NCBI GenBank assembly: GCA_004554165.1
Contig: SFNQ01000016.1
Coordinates: 1-49,932 of the forward strand
Direction: 5' to 3'
Source: Clostridiales bacterium
GTDB lineage: Bacteria > Bacillota > Clostridia > Christensenellales > CAG-138
DNA: 49,932 nucleotides
How positions within the stretch are numbered: the stretch's first letter is position 1; every line of letters starts with the position of its first letter. Made by a program: the position numbers and the translations under genes. This document shows positions 48,842-49,932 of this stretch, in pieces. The notes beneath the pieces were generated by a model. That model made no database searches and was not told the origin of the DNA. It saw nothing but the letters and a program-made list of their open reading frames with translations.

Positions 48842-49932
48842 ATGACCACCTCGCGTATCGAATATACAAAGAGAAATATTGTTTATAAATATGCTGCGGG
48901 CATCATTACCACTGTTTTGAGCTTCATCTCGCGCAGCGTTTTCTTGCGCGTCTTATCGGTAGAATATTTAGGGGTAAACGGCCTGTTCACAGAGGTCCTG
49001 GGCGTCCTCTCCTTTGCGGAACTGGGGATTGGTACCGCCCTCAATTATGCACTATATAAACCGGTTGCCGAGAACGACAGGGAAAAGATTAAATCCCTGA
49101 TGCGGTTTTATAAAACGGCATATTATATCATTGCCGGTGTAATCGCAGCCTTGGGCCTTGCTTTGCTGCCATTTCTGGATTTGATTGTAAAGGACCCCGG
49201 CAATATCGGAGATATCAGGGGTTACTATCTGCTGTTTCTTTTCAATACTGTGATCAGCTATTTTGTAAGCTATAAATTCAGCTTGACAAATGCGGAACAG
49301 AAAAACTATTTGGTCACAAAATATGACGCTGCCATATCCATCCTTACGATGATCGCGCAGATGATCACCTTGCTGATCTTTAGGAGCTTTTTCGTTTATC
49401 TCCTCACGGCGAGCGCGGTTGGCTTGTTACGGGTGGTCTTTTTGTCCCGATATCTGAATCGACTGTATCCCTATTTGAAAGACGGTAAGGCCCAGACGCT
49501 GTCCAAAGAGGAACTCGCGCCGATAAAAAGAAATATAGGGGCGCTGATCTGGCATAAGCTTGGAGATATCAGCGTTAATCAAACGGATAACATTATCATC
49601 TCCACCATGATTAATGTAACCACGGTCGGTTTATTGTCGAATTATAGTTTAATCGTATCCCAAGTCACCGCTGCAGTTGGTATTATTTTTCATTCAACTT
49701 TGCCAAGCATGGGGAATTTAATAGCAACAGAGGGCAGAGAAAAAGGGTTCTTTGTATTCAGAGTATATAACTTTATTAGTTTTTGGATATATGGGTTTGT
49801 CAGCATTGCTCTATTATATCTTCTTACGCCAACCATTTCCATTTGGCTTGGAATGGATAAAATAATTGACGAGGTTACCGTTGCGCTGATCTCTGTCAAT
49901 TTTTATTTCGAGGGGCAAAGGATTGCATTCTT
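48842..49932 (+). CDS. Wzx-type polysaccharide flippase (cut by the right edge)
   Basis: An open frame of at least 363 codons runs off the window. It encodes a membrane protein of the MATE/polysaccharide-synthase superfamily. The start reads RIEYTKRNIVYKYAAGIITT, followed by RVLSVEYLGVNGLFTEVLGV and LSFAELGIGTALNYALYKP, typical of Wzx/RfbX flippases. About nine membrane helices are seen. QTDNIIISTMINVTTVGLLS is another conserved part. It should flip the lipid-linked repeat unit outward for polymerisation. AAGGA lies before the ATG at 48842. The C-terminal helices lie beyond the window. Confidence 0.93.
   Translation, partial: MTTSRIEYTKRNIVYKYAAGIITTVLSFISRSVFLRVLSVEYLGVNGLFTEVLGVLSFAELGIGTALNYALYKPVAENDREKIKSLMRFYKTAYYIIAGVIAALGLALLPFLDLIVKDPGNIGDIRGYYLLFLFNTVISYFVSYKFSLTNAEQKNYLVTKYDAAISILTMIAQMITLLIFRSFFVYLLTASAVGLLRVVFLSRYLNRLYPYLKDGKAQTLSKEELAPIKRNIGALIWHKLGDISVNQTDNIIISTMINVTTVGLLSNYSLIVSQVTAAVGIIFHSTLPSMGNLIATEGREKGFFVFRVYNFISFWIYGFVSIALLYLLTPTISIWLGMDKIIDEVTVALISVNFYFEGQRIAF

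Overview
The window looks like a chromosome segment of a spore-forming, fairly GC-rich Clostridia (Firmicutes) species, probably anaerobic and gut-associated. Support comes from the sporulation genes spoIIE-spoIIGA-sigE and yabP-yabQ, the LL-diaminopimelate aminotransferase, the long Alu-domain-containing SRP RNA, the V/A-type ATPase and the oxygen-labile serine dehydratase. A Christensenellales- or Oscillospirales-like host is my guess; the sequence does not settle it.

Layout, left part (1-34.2 kb, core-like, dense, GC-rich). A PTS EIIC-like membrane protein runs in from the left edge. It is followed by an OmpR-type regulator, a sensor kinase and an HtrA protease (envelope-stress type operon), then a structured 254-bp repeat element. 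On the minus strand lie yabP-yabQ-divIC-ppx. A long plus-strand run follows: rho (with a striking Q/G/Y-rich inserted region), rpmE, a DUF1385 protein, prmC, a CapA-like protein, prfA, sua5, rpiB, upp and a complete nine-gene V/A-type ATPase operon. In Bacillus the rho-to-upp neighbourhood ends in the F-type atp operon; here a V/A-type enzyme with a Na+-binding signature sits in that place. Next come minus-strand spoIIE-spoIIGA-sigE, plus-strand dapL-tmk, an intergenic zone with an orphan T-box-like motif and a decayed lipoprotein gene, then minus-strand DUF368 (PopT-like), sdaAA, sdaAB and the SRP RNA gene.

Right part (34.2-49.9 kb, accessory). Immediately beyond the SRP RNA gene lies about 1.1 kb of decayed DNA with a probable tyrosine-recombinase remnant. 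It is followed by a carbohydrate-type operon (ketopantoate-reductase-like, cyclase-like and YhcH-like genes, and an in-frame fusion of a sugar-binding lipoprotein to the second half of a sugar ABC ATPase) behind a good promoter and a LacI/CcpA-type operator. Deletion scars suggest this operon is decaying. A truncated integrase start and a palindromic terminator follow. Then comes an exopolysaccharide or capsule cluster led by a LoaP/NusG-type antiterminator: a frameshifted multi-spanning glycosyltransferase-like gene, a GT2 + DUF2304 pair, one GT4, two further GT2 enzymes, a polysaccharide pyruvyl transferase, an FrhB-like iron-sulfur flavoprotein and a Wzx-type flippase cut by the right edge. 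Several genes here are visibly more AT-rich than the core, consistent with horizontal transfer.

No CRISPR array, complete transposase or tRNA gene was seen. The most notable items are the low-complexity domain of Rho, the V/A-type ATPase at the canonical atp locus, the nested-hairpin repeat element, the chimeric transporter gene, and the LoaP-led polysaccharide island next to the SRP RNA gene.
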